A DNA stretch of 18,487 bases from Oceanospirillaceae bacterium UBA1126 (GTDB taxonomy: Bacteria; Pseudomonadota; Gammaproteobacteria; Pseudomonadales; Balneatricaceae). Position numbers and translations under genes: made by a program. A model generated the notes under the pieces. The model did no database searches. It had not been told where the DNA came from and worked only from the letters and a program-made list of their open reading frames with translations. Positions 7,358 to 14,475 of this stretch are shown here, piece by piece. The stretch's first letter is position 1. Each line of letters starts with the position of its first letter. The DNA lies in assembly GCA_002312935.1 (NCBI GenBank), contig DCAT01000106.1, forward strand, positions 2,903 through 21,389, given 5' to 3'.

Positions 7358-8311
7358 ATGGATGCAGTGCTGTTAGATGGGGCAACGCTAGGCCCTGGAG
7401 ACCTCGATTTTAGTGTCATCCAAGCGGCTGTTGGCAATCTGCGCTGGCATCAACATACTCAGCCAGATGAGATCGTTGAGCGCCTAACGGGTGCCCATAT
7501 TGCCTTAGTTAATAAAGTTGAATTAGACGCCACACATTTTGCCCAATTACCTGAGCTAAAACATATTATTGTGCTTGCCACTGGGGTTAATAACATTGAC
7601 CTTAACGCAGCTACAAAGTTTGGTATTAGCATACAAAATTGTCGAGCATATGGGGTAGATTCAGTGGCACAGCATTGCTTAATGTTGATGCTTAGCTTAA
7701 GTACTAGAATGCTCAGTTATAGGCGCTCAATCAATAATGGTGAGTGGAGCGATAGTGCCCAATTTTGCATGTTAGATTATCCAGTAGAAAGTTTGGCAGG
7801 TAAAACTTTGGGTATTGTAGGTTATGGAGATCTTGGCAAGGGCGTTGCCAATCTAGCACGTGCCTTTGGCATGACGGTACTGGTTGCTGCAAGGCAAGGT
7901 CAAGAGCCTAGGGATGGACGTATACCCCTGGGTGATCTGTTGCCTCAAGTGGACGTACTATCTTTGCATTGCCCGCTTACTAAAGACACTACAAACTTGA
8001 TTGATTGGCCTCAGCTTTGTGCTTTGCCAAAGGCTTCATTATTAATTAATTGTGCCCGTGGTGGCATTGTAAATGAGGCCGCTTTAATTAAGGCACTGGA
8101 TGAAGGCCAGATAGCAGGCGCAGGTATTGATGTGTTAACTCAGGAGCCACCACCCAAAAACCATCCCTTACTGGCTGTAGAAAGGGACAATCTTATTATT
8201 ACACCACATACAGCCTGGGCTAGCCGTCAAGCTCGCCAAACTATCCTTAATCAAGCTGCAGAAAATATACTAAGTTTAACCTCTGATCAAGATCGTGTTC
8301 GCCAACTGTAA
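7358..8311 (+). CDS. D-2-hydroxyacid dehydrogenase (glycerate dehydrogenase/hydroxypyruvate reductase-like)
   Basis: Cytosolic oxidoreductase of the D-isomer-specific 2-hydroxyacid dehydrogenase family, 317 residues as expected. The Rossmann motif GYGDLG is at residues 155-160. The catalytic triad is complete: R234 (NCARGG), E263 (LTQEPPP) and H284 (ITPHTAW). The substrate-binding N-terminal half has VLATGVNNIDLNAA, typical of glycerate dehydrogenase-like members. After the second strand the sequence reads VLVAARQG, with Arg where NAD-preferring enzymes usually carry Asp, which suggests NADP(H) use; that is inference. AGGAG at 7344-7348 is 9 bases before the ATG. It follows bamC by 26 bases and may share its transcript, though the functions are unrelated. 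The exact substrate (hydroxypyruvate, glyoxylate or another 2-keto acid) cannot be told from sequence. Confidence 0.88.
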   Translation: MDAVLLDGATLGPGDLDFSVIQAAVGNLRWHQHTQPDEIVERLTGAHIALVNKVELDATHFAQLPELKHIIVLATGVNNIDLNAATKFGISIQNCRAYGVDSVAQHCLMLMLSLSTRMLSYRRSINNGEWSDSAQFCMLDYPVESLAGKTLGIVGYGDLGKGVANLARAFGMTVLVAARQGQEPRDGRIPLGDLLPQVDVLSLHCPLTKDTTNLIDWPQLCALPKASLLINCARGGIVNEAALIKALDEGQIAGAGIDVLTQEPPPKNHPLLAVERDNLIITPHTAWASRQARQTILNQAAENILSLTSDQDRVRQL

Positions 8312-8327
8312 GTTGTTGATTTTGAAA

Positions 8328-8415
8328 AAGTGTCAATAGTTAGGGCTCAAAAAGAACATCTTTTTTGTCGTTTTCTGTGTTATTTATTCTTGACATCCCT
8401 AACTCATTGAAACTT
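8328..8415. repeat. 88-bp imperfect palindrome (long hairpin)
   Basis: The arm 8328-8345 (AAGTGTCAATAGTTAGGG) pairs with 8397-8415 (CCCTAACTCATTGAAACTT). There are 17 pairs, with one mismatch (G8332/A8411) and one bulged base (C8405). Inside it a second stem, AAAAAGA (8349-8355) with TCTTTTT (8359-8365) and an ACA loop, gives a two-storey hairpin. It begins 16 bases after the hydroxyacid dehydrogenase stop. It could be a transcript-end structure, a small non-autonomous mobile palindrome or a DNA-level element. There is no other copy in this window. Confidence 0.7.
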
Positions 8416-8534
8416 ATAGCGCGTGTTGTACACATTTTTCAAGCCCCAGCATAAAACCCATTAATTCCTTAAAATTTTCTTAACTTTACAGATTGACATT
8501 AATAACATGTTGATTTAAAAGGATAAGTTTTAAG

Positions 8535-8553
8535 CTGGTTATTTTTTAACCAG
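8535..8553 (+). terminator. Possible weak terminator hairpin
   Basis: CTGGTTA (8535-8541) and TAACCAG (8547-8553) form a perfect 7-bp stem around a TTTTT loop, followed by TTTGTTAAC. The U-tract is short. It is 224 bases after the hydroxyacid dehydrogenase stop, so it might end that transcript or a small RNA starting near 8426. Confidence 0.35.
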
Positions 8554-8734
8554 TTTGTTAACAAGGCCGATATAATGGGCTTTGAGGCTTTTTTACAATA
8601 TTTGTTCACAGACTTATCCACCGCTTATGTGTATAAAACTTGGATCCTCTTAAGGCTTAGTGTTTGCTAATACATTAGCTTTAACGCAAATACTAAAATA
8701 ACTCTATTGATACTATTTATAAGATATTTTTTAC

Positions 8735-8743
8735 TGATATAAT
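8735..8743 (+). promoter_or_regulatory. Extended -10 promoter of the PCu(A)C gene
   Basis: TGATATAAT at 8735-8743 is a TGn extended -10 with a perfect TATAAT. It sits 45 bases before the start codon at 8789. An extended -10 can work without a strong -35, which is absent here. The start would be near 8750, followed by GAGA at 8774-8777 as the ribosome site. Confidence 0.5.
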
Positions 8744-8788
8744 TGACATGGTAAGACAAACGTAATAACCAATGAGATAGACAACGAA

Positions 8789-9235
8789 ATGAAATTAATG
8801 CGATTTTTTTTGATAACTTTGACTGTATTGTCAATAAACTCTTATGCTAATCAAGCAGCAACGGATCAAGTTAAGTTTGCTAACGCTTGGGTAAAAAAGC
8901 CTATGCCTGGAATGCAAATGACAGCAGGGTTTGTTGAAATTGAAAATGTGACAGACTCTAGTCTTCGGTTAGTTGCTGTGAGAACTTCTTTCAGTGCCCA
9001 CTCAGAACTTCACAGCATGATCATGGTTGATAATGTCATGCAAATGCGCCAAGTTGCAGATGGTTGGCTCATTGCCCCAGGGTCTATCCTAACCTTATCT
9101 CCTGGTGGTAAGCATGTGATGTTGATGGGTCTTAAGCAAAATATGAAAAACCTATCAGAAGTCACTCTAGAATTTAACATTGAAGGCATAGGTTGGGTTG
9201 CAGTGCCAGCAGATGTGAGGGCACCAAAAATTTGA
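8789..9235 (+). CDS. Periplasmic copper chaperone, PCu(A)C family
   Basis: Small secreted Cu(I) carrier of 148 residues. The N-terminus is a signal peptide ending in NSYA at about residue 20. The cupredoxin-like domain carries the family's methionine/histidine copper site. H75 and M77 are in SELHSMIM, M86 follows in VMQMRQV, and H109 and M111 are in PGGKHVMLMGLK. This matches the usual H...M...HxM arrangement, with about one residue more in the second spacer. In other bacteria these proteins deliver copper to the CuA or CuB centres of cytochrome oxidase, often with a Sco protein; neither Sco nor oxidase genes are here, so it stands alone. It probably has its own promoter at 8735-8743. The convergent 5-formyl-THF cyclo-ligase gene ends 17 bases downstream. 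Confidence 0.88.
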   Translation: MKLMRFFLITLTVLSINSYANQAATDQVKFANAWVKKPMPGMQMTAGFVEIENVTDSSLRLVAVRTSFSAHSELHSMIMVDNVMQMRQVADGWLIAPGSILTLSPGGKHVMLMGLKQNMKNLSEVTLEFNIEGIGWVAVPADVRAPKI

Positions 9236-9251
9236 TTGTTAATGCCTGAAA

Positions 9252-9824
9252 TTAAAATATAGTGACACCTAACTCAGTCACTATACCATCGAGGGGCTGG
9301 TCATATGGTCCCTTAATGACCTGGTCCATTTCTTGCGCAGCATAAGCAATACCGTACACTGGTACCCACTTGTTTTTTCGTAATTTCTCTAACGTCCGAT
9401 CATAAAATCCACCCCCATATCCAAGGCGAAAACCTCTGCTATCAAAGGCTAGTAAGGGTGCCAAAATAATATCAGGTTCTAATTCTATTTTATCATTACT
9501 TGGCTCAAGGGTTCCAAAATTAGCATTTTGTAACGTGTCTCCTGGGCACCAAGTGCGAAAAATAAGTGGTTTTCCAGCCCCAAGCATGACTGGCAACACC
9601 ATTTTATGCCCTAAAGAATGCAGTGTCCTCAACAATGGTATGGGGTCAAGCTCATCACCTAACGGCCAATATACTGCTACGATTTGAGCATGTGGCAGTA
9701 TATTGGCGTCTAATAATCGATCACACACTTGCTTACCCAGATAGGGGTCCACAGCAAATGCTTTAGCTCTTTGTTGTTTCGCTTGAATGCGCAATAACTG
9801 CTTTTTTTCATCGATCGACGACAT
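9252..9824 (-). CDS. 5-formyltetrahydrofolate cyclo-ligase (YgfA/MTHFS)
   Basis: Cytosolic enzyme that converts 5-formyl-THF plus ATP to 5,10-methenyl-THF, recycling an inhibitory folate. The 190-residue length is typical. Recognisable parts are the N-terminal KKQLLRIQAKQQRAKA helix, VAVYWPLGDELDPIPLL, LEPDIILAPLLAFDSRG and the nearly invariant ATP/folate loop FRLGYGGGFYDRTL. In many gammaproteobacteria the 6S RNA gene ssrS lies just upstream of this gene, with zapA beyond. Here the upstream neighbour is a divergent carbonic anhydrase, and no 6S-like RNA is visible in the 149-bp gap, so the gene has left its usual setting. The ATG at 9824 is the natural start. The 3' end faces the copper chaperone gene. 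Confidence 0.92.
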   Translation of the reverse strand: MSSIDEKKQLLRIQAKQQRAKAFAVDPYLGKQVCDRLLDANILPHAQIVAVYWPLGDELDPIPLLRTLHSLGHKMVLPVMLGAGKPLIFRTWCPGDTLQNANFGTLEPSNDKIELEPDIILAPLLAFDSRGFRLGYGGGFYDRTLEKLRKNKWVPVYGIAYAAQEMDQVIKGPYDQPLDGIVTELGVTIF

Positions 9825-9890
9825 TACCTATTCTCTTAAGTAGACTCAACAAAGGCTTGTTTTGGTAGACTGGCTAGTACACACTAGATT

Positions 9891-9928
9891 CCACCTAAAG
9901 CATAGTTTTTTCTCACTACTTTGGGTGG
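9891..9928 (+). promoter_or_regulatory. 10-bp stem-loop upstream of carbonic anhydrase
   Basis: CCACCTAAAG (9891-9900) pairs with CTTTGGGTGG (9919-9928) over 10 bp with one U-G pair around an 18-base loop. The wobble pairs only in plus-strand RNA, hinting at a leader structure for the carbonic anhydrase message rather than a DNA operator. A smaller CTAGT-ACAC-ACTAG hairpin (9875-9888) lies next to it, and an 8-bp palindrome TGGTACCA covers 9926-9933. Confidence 0.45.
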
Positions 9929-9973
9929 TACCATCATACTTATGTAACTAATTGGAGTGATTAGGGTAATTTT

Positions 9974-10603
9974 ATGGCGATTGAAGATCTGCTAGACATG
10001 AATCAAGCTTGGGCTAAAAAAATAGCTCAGGAACAGCCAGAGTTATTTACTACACTGGCTCAACAACAATCGCCAAAGTATCTGTGGATCGGCTGTTCTG
10101 ACAGTCGGGTTCCAGCAAATGAAATTGTTGGCATGTTGCCTGGAGAGCTGTTTGTTCACCGAAATGTGGCTAATTTAGTCAAACACGTCGATTTCAACTG
10201 CCAATCAGTGATTCAATATGCAGTTGAAGTGCTTAAAGTTGAGCATATTATCGTGTGTGGCCATTATGGCTGTGGTGGTATTAAGGTGGCTTTGGAGAAT
10301 ACTAACGCGGGTATCAGCGACTACTGGCTAAGGTCAGTTAAAGATATTTTCTTGCGTCATCGTGAAGATTTGCAAGAGTTTCACAATGAAGAAGCTTGCC
10401 TGAACCGTATGTGTGAAATTAATGTGGTTGAGCAAGTGGCTAACTTAGCCCATAGCAAAACCGTGCAAACAGCCTGGCAAAAAAACCAAACTCTAGAAAT
10501 ACATGGTTGGATATACGGACTAAATGATGGCGTGATAAAGAATTTGAATGTCAGCCACAAAGGCTTAGATGATATTGATGACATTTATCAAGTTGAGGTG
10601 TAA
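9974..10603 (+). CDS. can: Beta-class carbonic anhydrase
   Basis: Zinc enzyme interconverting CO2 and bicarbonate, supplying bicarbonate to carboxylases in the cytosol. The 209-residue protein has all four zinc-site residues of the type seen in E. coli Can: C41 and D43 in GCSDSRVPANE, H97 and C100 in CGHYGCGG. R45 forms the usual Asp-Arg dyad. Further family motifs are PGELFVHRNVANLV, QYAVEVLKVEHIIV and the tail LEIHGWIYGLNDG. Length and spacing match E. coli Can closely. AGGG at 9963-9966 precedes the ATG. It is divergent from the folate cyclo-ligase and convergent with the GMC oxidoreductase gene. A stem-loop lies in the leader. Confidence 0.95.
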   Translation: MAIEDLLDMNQAWAKKIAQEQPELFTTLAQQQSPKYLWIGCSDSRVPANEIVGMLPGELFVHRNVANLVKHVDFNCQSVIQYAVEVLKVEHIIVCGHYGCGGIKVALENTNAGISDYWLRSVKDIFLRHREDLQEFHNEEACLNRMCEINVVEQVANLAHSKTVQTAWQKNQTLEIHGWIYGLNDGVIKNLNVSHKGLDDIDDIYQVEV

Positions 10604-10665
10604 TTTCTCGATGTGTGAGTTAGAGAAGGTGCACACACGCACGTATGGCTACCCAGCAACGATCT

Positions 10666-12279
10666 TTACTTAAAGTCTGTTGTTAGTATCAGGTCGGCTG
10701 CTTTAGCTGCCACCATCATTGTGGCAGCATTGGTGTTGCCAGAGGTAATGTTGGGAAACACAGATGCATCGGCAATTCGCAAGCCTTCCAAACCGTGTAC
10801 TTTTAACTCAGAGTTTACAACAGTGATTAGTGGGTCTTCGCCCATGGCACAGGTGCCACATAAATGATAAATAGAACTCCCTTCAGTTCGAAAATACTCT
10901 AACATCTCGGCTTCTGTTCGCACCTTTTGTGCTGGTTTTTCTTCTCTCACAGTGACGTTTTGTAACGCTTGAGTTTGGCTTATACGGCGTACTAACTGGC
11001 ACGCTTGAATAACTTCTTGCCGATCTTTTTCTGTACTTAAGTAATTAAAGTTTACCAAGGGTGGTTGTTTAGGGTCAATGCTAGCAATGTTGATATGACC
11101 GCGGCTAGTAGGTCGGCAGGGATTTACTGCCATTAGGTAACCCGAATAGGGCAACGGTTCTAACTTGGCATTAGGGCTTTGGGAGATTTCATAAGATAGT
11201 GGGTTAAAATAAACCTGTAAATTAGCATGGGTTTCTGACTCATTGCCACGAAAGAAACCCCCTGCTTGGTTCACTGCCATAGACAAAGGCCCACTTCGCT
11301 TAAACGCATACTTTAGACCCGCTTTTATCTTCCCTGGCCAAGTGCCAAAATCATCATTTAAGGTGGGTACTTTGCTGTGGAAATAAAAGCTCGCACATAG
11401 GTGGTCTTGTAGGTTCTGGCCTACGGCTGGAAGAAGGTGTTTTATGTCAATATTATGCTTTTCTAGTAATACTTTTTCGCCCACACCAGAAAGCTGTAAA
11501 AGCTTAGGGTTCCCCACTGCTCCAGCACATAGAATGATCTCTTTACGAACACTAACATGTCGTAATTCACCCATGTGAATAACATCCAAACCTTTTATTT
11601 TTTTGTCTTTAATTCGCAATTTTTGCACGTGGGCATGGGTCCACAAGTCTAAGTTGCTGCGCTTTAAAGCAGGTTTTAAGTAAGCCGTATAGCTTGAGTC
11701 ACGGCGGCCATCGCGGATATTGGCGTCATAAATTCCTGCACCCTCAAACTGCACGCCATTAAAATCGTCACTTTGTGGTAAGCCTAGTTCTTGAGTGGCC
11801 TGTATATAGGGCTTACATATTGGGTGTGCATCTTGGTGCATAGGGGTTATGCCAATAGGGCCAGTGGCACCATGGTATAAGCTTGGGCCTTTAGGGTGTT
11901 GTTCTAGTTCATTAAAATAAGGTAGCACCTGATCATAAGACCAGCCGGGATTACCTGCCGCAGCCCAGTCGTTAAAATCCTGAGCTTGGCCACGTACATA
12001 AATCATCGCATTGATGGAGCCAGAACCCCCTAGGCATTTCCCCCTAGGCACATATAGGGTTCGCCCCTTCATGTTAGGCTCAGGTTGGCTTTGGTACATA
12101 TAGTTATAACGAGGGTGGTAATAGGTGCTGCCAAACCCTGCAGGTACCGAGATCCATGGGTTAAATAATGGCCCTCCCGCTTCTAATAACAGAACATTAT
12201 AACTTCCACACCGAGTGAGTTTGTTGGCCAGCACGCACCCAGCAGAACCTGCTCCTACAATGATGTAATCTACTTCCAT
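10666..12279 (-). CDS. GMC-family FAD oxidoreductase (choline/alcohol dehydrogenase-like)
   Basis: Flavoenzyme of the glucose-methanol-choline family, 537 residues. The FAD dinucleotide motif VGAGSAGC has its glycines at residues 9, 11 and 14 and is followed by LLLEAGG. GMC signature 1 is seen as GGSGSINAMIYVRG and signature 2 as GAVGNPKLLQLSGVG. The catalytic His is H472 (IYHLCGTCAMG), and the conserved SGNTNAATMMVAAKAADLIL tail supplies the partner Asn. It resembles BetA-type choline and AlkJ-type alcohol dehydrogenases, but no betaine genes are nearby, so choline is not a safe guess. It lies 61 bases downstream of the enolase-superfamily gene on the same strand, with its own GGGAG ribosome site. 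The two probably form one operon acting on a sugar acid or related polyol. Confidence 0.88.
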   Translation of the reverse strand: MEVDYIIVGAGSAGCVLANKLTRCGSYNVLLLEAGGPLFNPWISVPAGFGSTYYHPRYNYMYQSQPEPNMKGRTLYVPRGKCLGGSGSINAMIYVRGQAQDFNDWAAAGNPGWSYDQVLPYFNELEQHPKGPSLYHGATGPIGITPMHQDAHPICKPYIQATQELGLPQSDDFNGVQFEGAGIYDANIRDGRRDSSYTAYLKPALKRSNLDLWTHAHVQKLRIKDKKIKGLDVIHMGELRHVSVRKEIILCAGAVGNPKLLQLSGVGEKVLLEKHNIDIKHLLPAVGQNLQDHLCASFYFHSKVPTLNDDFGTWPGKIKAGLKYAFKRSGPLSMAVNQAGGFFRGNESETHANLQVYFNPLSYEISQSPNAKLEPLPYSGYLMAVNPCRPTSRGHINIASIDPKQPPLVNFNYLSTEKDRQEVIQACQLVRRISQTQALQNVTVREEKPAQKVRTEAEMLEYFRTEGSSIYHLCGTCAMGEDPLITVVNSELKVHGLEGLRIADASVFPNITSGNTNAATMMVAAKAADLILTTDFK

Positions 12280-12340
12280 AACCGGCTACTCCCAGCCACT
12301 TGCGCTTTATACCTTAACATTCAGAGGCTGTGCTCAAGTT

Positions 12341-13552
12341 TTAATTAGGCGTATTAGAGTGGTCATTATACACTTTGCTATCCATAACCAAGTGCAAGCG
12401 TTTTCCGGTATAAGGGGAATGGGCCTTCACTACATCCATGTTTAGCGAGATACCTAACCCTGGTTTAGCATTGGGAATAATGTAACCGTTTTGCCAATCA
12501 ATTTTATCCTCAACCACTTCTGCATGAAAACCACCCCAAGTATTAATGCTCTCTTGAATTAAGAAGTTAGGAGTAGCGGTTGCTAATTGAATGCTAGCGG
12601 CTGCACCCACAGGTCCATTATATAGATGAGGAGCAATTTGGCAGAAATACACTTCGGCTAAAGCTGCAATTTTTTTAGCCTCCAAAATTCCACCTACACG
12701 GCCTAAGTTCATTTGCAAAATAGACGCAGCATTATGCTTCAAAACGTCATGAAACTCATATTTGGTAGTTAATCGCTCGCCCGTAGCAATTGGAATACTG
12801 GTTTTGGAAGCCACTCTTGCCATTGCTTCTGGTTGCCCTGGGGGTACAGGTTCTTCAAACCATAAAGGGTCAAAAGGCTCAATGCGCTGGGCTAAGCGAA
12901 TGGCAGATGCTGGAGTCATTTGGCCATGGGTGCCAAATAACAGATCACAATTATTACCTACAGCATCACGAATTTTTCGGCAGAAAGTTTCGCTTCGTTC
13001 TAGAGTAGCGAGTGAAATCTGGTGGCCAGAATAGGCACTATAAGGTCCAGCAGGGTCAAACTTTAATGCAGTAAAACCTTGCTCCATATTTTTTAGCGCA
13101 CATTCAACTGCTAAATCGGGGCACTCGTAATCATACTCACCTTTACTATTAGTCGGATAGAGGTAAGTATAAGAACGTAACTTATCATGAACTTTGCCAC
13201 CTATTAGCTCATAAACCGGTTTACCTGCCGCTTTGCCAATAATGTCCCAGCAAGCCATTTCTAGACCACTAAACGCCCCCATCATGGTGAGGTCTGGTCG
13301 CTGAGTAAACCCACTGGAATAGCATTCTCGGTAAAACCGTTCAATATGATGTGGGTCGTAACCTTTCAGGTAGCGATCAAATACGTCATCTAACACTTTT
13401 ACCATCACCTCTGGATGAAAAGTAGACGCATAAACCTCACCCACACCCTTAATGCCACAAGTTGTTTGTAGGGTGACAAAAATCCAATACATACCACCAA
13501 TGTGAGGTGGGGGTACGGCCACAATGTGGCTTTGCATGGTGGCTATTTTCAT
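12341..13552 (-). CDS. Enolase-superfamily (mandelate racemase/galactonate dehydratase-like) protein
   Basis: 403-residue member of the mandelate racemase/muconate lactonising group, which abstract a proton next to a carboxylate in sugar or aromatic acids. Aligned with mandelate racemase by spacing, E233 (WFEEP) and E259 (TGERL) are metal ligands 26 apart. H309 (APHLYNGP) sits 50 further on and K164 (LKFDP) is the first lysine position. The Asp that should be the first metal ligand would be residue 207, but the sequence there is LLFGTHGQ, with Gly at 207 and His at 209. The His matches the HxG feature of galactonate dehydratase. I recall GTHGQ in relatives, so this may define a subgroup rather than a dead enzyme. 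The ATG has AGAGG 7 bases upstream. The substrate is unknown. A palindrome at 13569-13581 lies just upstream. Confidence 0.85.
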   Translation of the reverse strand: MKIATMQSHIVAVPPPHIGGMYWIFVTLQTTCGIKGVGEVYASTFHPEVMVKVLDDVFDRYLKGYDPHHIERFYRECYSSGFTQRPDLTMMGAFSGLEMACWDIIGKAAGKPVYELIGGKVHDKLRSYTYLYPTNSKGEYDYECPDLAVECALKNMEQGFTALKFDPAGPYSAYSGHQISLATLERSETFCRKIRDAVGNNCDLLFGTHGQMTPASAIRLAQRIEPFDPLWFEEPVPPGQPEAMARVASKTSIPIATGERLTTKYEFHDVLKHNAASILQMNLGRVGGILEAKKIAALAEVYFCQIAPHLYNGPVGAAASIQLATATPNFLIQESINTWGGFHAEVVEDKIDWQNGYIIPNAKPGLGISLNMDVVKAHSPYTGKRLHLVMDSKVYNDHSNTPN

Positions 13553-13568
13553 AACATGCCTCTGCTTT

Positions 13569-13581
13569 GTTTAAATTAAAC
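13569..13581. promoter_or_regulatory. Perfect palindrome upstream of the dehydratase-GMC operon
   Basis: GTTTAA-A-TTAAAC is a perfect 13-base dyad 17 bases before the start codon at 13552. Its place in the leader or promoter and its symmetry fit a dimeric repressor operator, for example of the GntR, IclR or LacI type. No such regulator is encoded in the window. The motif is AT-rich, so chance is possible. Confidence 0.4.
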
Positions 13582-13686
13582 GGTTGGCGGCAATATAGCG
13601 CTTTTGGGGAATGTTAGGCTAGCTATTTTAATGTTGGTATTATTCAAGGGGCCCAATGGTAAACAAAAAAATTATTAAAAGCCGGT

Positions 13687-14475
13687 TTAACTAAGACCCA
13701 TAGCTATAAAGTGAGGGTTTAAAATGTCTCTCTTACCATAAACCATAGGCTCACCAGAGATTTGTTGTACGCTTCCATTAGCCCCTTCTAGCACCGCCTG
13801 AGCAGCTGCAGTATCCCATTCGCATGTGGGTGCTAGTCGAGGGTAGTAGTCTGCTAAGCCTTCAGCAATGCGAATAAATTTAAGGGAGCTCCCAGCTTGC
13901 AGAAGTGTGGTTGGACCTAATTCACTGATGAGAATTTTTGTGGCGTCATTAAGGTGGCTTTTGCTAGCGAGCACCCTAATAGGGCTGTTGGCTTTAACAC
14001 ACTCAATTGAAGTAATAAGGAGTGCCGTGTTTTGCTCTTGTTTAAAGGCACCTAGGTATGGGCCTCCCCAATAAACAGTATTAGTTATAGGCACACCCAC
14101 TAATCCAAAAATAGTTTTATTGGCTTCGATTAAAGCTAAGTTAACGGTAAATTCACCATTTTTATTAATAAATTCTTTGGTACCGTCTAATGGGTCTATA
14201 AGCCAGTAACAGCTATGATTTCTGCCAATGTCTACTGATGTAATGTCTTCTTCAGACACTACAGGGATCATGGGCGTAAGCCTTCCTAGGCCTGCTACAA
14301 TATAATGATGAGCAGCCAGGTCTGCTGCCGTTACTGGTGACTCATCGCCTTTTTTTTGCACATCAAAGTGGTCGCTATGGTAGATTTTTAATATCACATC
14401 ACCGGCTTCTTTAGTGAGTTGCACTAAGCCTGCCAGTAGTTCGGGGTTAGACATTATTGTTTCAGCACGACTCAT
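13687..14475 (-). CDS. cysQ: 3'(2'),5'-bisphosphate nucleotidase CysQ
   Basis: Magnesium-dependent, lithium-sensitive phosphatase that hydrolyses 3'-phosphoadenosine 5'-phosphate to AMP, clearing the by-product of PAPS use. The 262-residue protein has the inositol-monophosphatase fold signatures. E75 and E76 lie in VVSEED; D94, D97, G98 and T99 in DPLDGTKEFI; and W220 and D221 in EWDTAAAQAVLEGANG. DPLDGTKEFI and SSLKFIRIAEG are typical of CysQ rather than of general inositol phosphatases. The ATG at 14475 has GGAG 8 bases upstream. It overlaps the TGA of a decayed cysC by ATGA, so it was once translationally coupled to the APS kinase. An A8 run (T8 on the plus strand at 14350-14357) lies in codons 40-42. 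No clear terminator follows, only a T-rich stretch on the minus strand. Confidence 0.93.
   Translation of the reverse strand: MSRAETIMSNPELLAGLVQLTKEAGDVILKIYHSDHFDVQKKGDESPVTAADLAAHHYIVAGLGRLTPMIPVVSEEDITSVDIGRNHSCYWLIDPLDGTKEFINKNGEFTVNLALIEANKTIFGLVGVPITNTVYWGGPYLGAFKQEQNTALLITSIECVKANSPIRVLASKSHLNDATKILISELGPTTLLQAGSSLKFIRIAEGLADYYPRLAPTCEWDTAAAQAVLEGANGSVQQISGEPMVYGKRDILNPHFIAMGLS

Larger units (their letters stand above)
8312..8788. other. 477-bp AT-rich non-coding region
   Basis: I see no convincing gene in this gap. It holds, in order: a long imperfect palindrome (8328-8415); a small hairpin (8535-8553) with a weak U-tract; a TATAAT at 8571-8576; a possible weak stem AAGGCC/GGCTTT (8563-8568/8588-8593) followed by T residues; a near-consensus DnaA box, TTATCCACC, at 8614-8622; and the likely promoter of the copper chaperone gene (8735-8743). 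TTGACA appears at 8390-8395 and 8493-8498. The first is followed 18 bp later by TTATAG (8414-8419), a fair promoter pair. The base composition is so AT-rich that single hexamers carry little weight. Confidence 0.6.

Noticed and set aside
8614..8622. Replication origin suggested by a DnaA box and AT-rich flank
   Set aside because: Only one near-consensus box, no cluster, and no dnaA, dnaN, gidA or rpmH genes nearby.
9825..9973. 6S RNA (ssrS) upstream of the folate cyclo-ligase gene
   Set aside because: The gap is only 149 bp, shorter than 6S RNA, and does not show the long rod with a central bubble.
10604..10665. Bidirectional terminator between can and the GMC gene
   Set aside because: GTGTG/CACAC arms exist, but the loop is long and no T-run follows on either strand.
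14350..14357. A8 run in cysQ (and another in bepA, 3775-3782) as phase-variation switches
   Set aside because: Both lie in Lys codons of housekeeping genes in an AT-rich genome; no other sign of contingency control.
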